DNA of 64,000 nucleotides from Rhizobium etli_C (GTDB lineage: Bacteria; Pseudomonadota; Alphaproteobacteria; Rhizobiales; Rhizobiaceae). The position numbers and the translations under genes were made by a program. Position 1 is the stretch's first letter, and each line of letters starts with the position of its first letter. Where the stretch lies: the NCBI RefSeq assembly GCF_014198605.1, contig NZ_JACIHU010000018.1; one strand, given 5' to 3'. Below are positions 62,627 through 64,000 of the stretch, in pieces. The notes under the pieces are model-generated. The model was not told where the DNA came from. It worked only from the letters and a program-made list of their open reading frames with translations, and made no database searches.

Positions 62627-63938
62627 CGCATTGCTTCGCATGGAGCGGACGCTCGAACAGACGGAAGTGCGGCGGCAGAGCGGCCGCGTGACGAGTGTTT
62701 CGGGCCTGCTGGTGCGGGCGCTCATCCCCTCGGTTCGGATCGGCGAGCTCTGCGAACTGCATGAGCCGGGCAGGGGCCGCATCGGCCTCGCCGATGTCGT
62801 CGGTATCGACGGCGAGACGGCACTTCTCTCGCTTCACGGCGAAACCCGCGGCATCTCCCAGCGCACGGAAATCGTCCCGACCGGCCGGGAGCCGGCGATC
62901 TCTGTCGGCAACTTCCTGCTCGGCGCGATCGTCGATGCGCACGGCAACGTCCTGCGTCCCTCCGCCAATCCGGCCGGCGATGACGCGCGTTTCCTGCAGC
63001 CGCTCTACGGCCAGCCGGTCAACCCCTTGTCGCGCGGTCCCATCCGCCAGCCGTTCACCTCGGGAATTGCCGCCCTGGACGGATTGCTGACCTGCGGGCA
63101 GGGCCAGCGCATCGGTATTTTCGGCGCGCCCGGCGCCGGCAAGTCGACGCTGGTGTCCCGGATCGTCGCCAACAGCAAGGCCGATGTGATCGTCTGCGCG
63201 CTGGTGGGGGAACGCGGACGCGAGGTCGGCGAATTCGTTGCCGGCAACATGCCGGAAGGCGTCCCCTCGAATGTGACGCTGGTTGTCGCCACATCCGATC
63301 GCCCGGCGCTCGAGCGGTTCAAGGCGGTGATGACGGCAACGGCGATCGCCGAATATTTTCGCGAGCAGGGAAAACATGTGCTGCTCGTCATCGACAGCGT
63401 CACCCGCATGGCCCGCGCCTTGCGCGAAGTCGGGCTTGCCGCCGGCGAACCACCGGTGCGGCGCGGCTTTCCGCCTTCCGTATTCGCCGTCCTGCCGCAA
63501 ATCTTCGAGCGCGCCGGCAACAGCGCAAACGGCACGATGACGGCTTTCTATACGGTCCTCGTCGAAGGCGAAGAGCAGGACGATCCGATTGCCGAAGAAA
63601 CCAGATCGCTGCTGGACGGCCATATCGTGCTCTCCGACAAGATTGCCAGGGCGGGCAATTTTCCGGCGATCGATGTGCTGGCCAGCCGAAGCCGGACGAT
63701 GAGCGCAGTGGTGAGCGAGAGCCATCGCCAGGCAGCCGACAGGCTGCGCGCCCTGCTTGCCCTCTATGACGAGGTGGAACTGCTGATCCGTGTCGGTGAA
63801 TATCGCCAGGGGCGCGATGCCGCCGTCGACGAGGCCGTCGCCAAACACGGGCTCATCCAGCGCTTCCTGTTTGACGGCCAGGGCAAGCCGCAGCCGTTCG
63901 GCGCGATCGTCGAAGCGCTCGAGGAGCTTGTCCGATGA
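62619..63938 (+). CDS. rhcN: T3SS ATPase RhcN (SctN)
   Basis: 439 residues (MADALLRMERTLEQTEVRRQ). F1-beta-like fold: GLVR-type barrel start, Walker A GAPGAGKSTL (about residue 169), Walker B-like LLVIDSVTRMARALREV, T3SS signatures VGERGREVGEFV, GFPPSVFAVLPQIFERAG and SRSRTMSAVVSESHRQAADR. It energises substrate unfolding and export. Full length, all motifs present, eight-base overlap with nolV. Confidence 0.95.
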   Translation: MADALLRMERTLEQTEVRRQSGRVTSVSGLLVRALIPSVRIGELCELHEPGRGRIGLADVVGIDGETALLSLHGETRGISQRTEIVPTGREPAISVGNFLLGAIVDAHGNVLRPSANPAGDDARFLQPLYGQPVNPLSRGPIRQPFTSGIAALDGLLTCGQGQRIGIFGAPGAGKSTLVSRIVANSKADVIVCALVGERGREVGEFVAGNMPEGVPSNVTLVVATSDRPALERFKAVMTATAIAEYFREQGKHVLLVIDSVTRMARALREVGLAAGEPPVRRGFPPSVFAVLPQIFERAGNSANGTMTAFYTVLVEGEEQDDPIAEETRSLLDGHIVLSDKIARAGNFPAIDVLASRSRTMSAVVSESHRQAADRLRALLALYDEVELLIRVGEYRQGRDAAVDEAVAKHGLIQRFLFDGQGKPQPFGAIVEALEELVR

Positions 63939-64000
63939 ATATCGCCGCGCCCGCATGGCCCCACTCATCGATGGCCGGGAGCTTCTTTTCCCGTTCCGGC
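63935..64000 (+). CDS. start of the next T3SS gene (SctO-like position), cut by the window
   Basis: The ATG at 63935 overlaps the rhcN stop (ATGA). Only MNIAAPAWPHSSMAGSFFSR is visible. In rhizobial T3SS loci the gene after rhcN encodes a short SctO/y4yJ-like stalk protein. Not confirmable here. Confidence 0.45.
   Translation, partial: MNIAAPAWPHSSMAGSFFSRSG

Noticed and set aside
62541..63968. A 475-codon open frame on the minus strand
   Set aside because: Antisense of rhcN and nolV, both of which are certain genes on the plus strand.
1..64000. CRISPR arrays
   Set aside because: No regularly spaced 25-40 bp direct repeats were seen anywhere in the window.

Overview
The window reads as part of a rhizobial symbiotic plasmid. 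The 179-codon frame around 43.9-44.5 kb matches, as far as I remember it, the rhizavidin precursor of Rhizobium etli CFN42 plasmid p42d. The right end carries the nolB-rhcJ-nolU-nolV-rhcN core of a type III secretion system (T3SS), and small rhizobial families (DUF982, DUF3606, DUF4142, SyrB-like, PraR-like XRE) fill the middle. The assignment to p42d is from memory and was not tested by alignment.

Layout. (1) 0-9.3 kb: a umuC remnant, then a mostly minus-strand run of poorly known genes that includes a PD-(D/E)XK nuclease, a zeta-type P-loop kinase with a 57-residue partner, and Ku. (2) 9.4-13.5 kb: gene debris (phenylalanine hydroxylase scrap, an imuB::dnaE2 fusion, HlyD, MerR and CopA scraps) and an intact vapBC pair. 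(3) 13.7-24.6 kb: single-domain response regulators, an HWE histidine kinase, DUF4142, DUF982 and DUF3606 proteins, several preceded by GGAAC-N16-NGTT sites of the EcfG (general stress) type. (4) 24.8-29.7 kb: XRE regulator, ligD and ISL3 scraps, SyrB-like genes and a frameshifted nucleotidyltransferase behind a perfect 29-bp palindrome. (5) 29.7-41.2 kb: a decayed microaerobic stress block (cation ATPase, two Usp proteins, flavin-binding protein, alcohol dehydrogenase, HtrA/DegP, BON, CBS-BON, phosphoketolase scrap, ABC exporter) carrying six FNR/FixK-type boxes, plus an intact type III polyketide synthase. (6) 41.2-43.5 kb: a truncated molybdenum-hydroxylase operon with an embedded lactonase gene. 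(7) 43.5-46.4 kb: rhizavidin between two IS66 remnants. (8) 46.3-53.8 kb: multicopper oxidase, RibD-like reductase, three SDR genes and a truncated LysR gene. (9) 53.8 kb to the end: T3SS genes led by two tandem nolX/hrpF-like translocon genes sharing a 263-bp tract without a visible difference, followed by a short unknown gene, nopB, rhcJ, nolU, nolV, rhcN and the start of the next gene.

Two themes recur. Regulation appears organised in blocks: EcfG-like promoters over region 3 and FNR/FixK boxes over region 5. Second, about twenty genes carry one or two single-base frameshifts or stops, although their protein sequence stays recognisable on both sides. The T3SS genes, multicopper oxidase, polyketide synthase, lactonase, rhizavidin and vapBC are open throughout. 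Either this is a decaying accessory replicon with selectively kept modules, or the sequence has an excess of indel errors; read data would decide.
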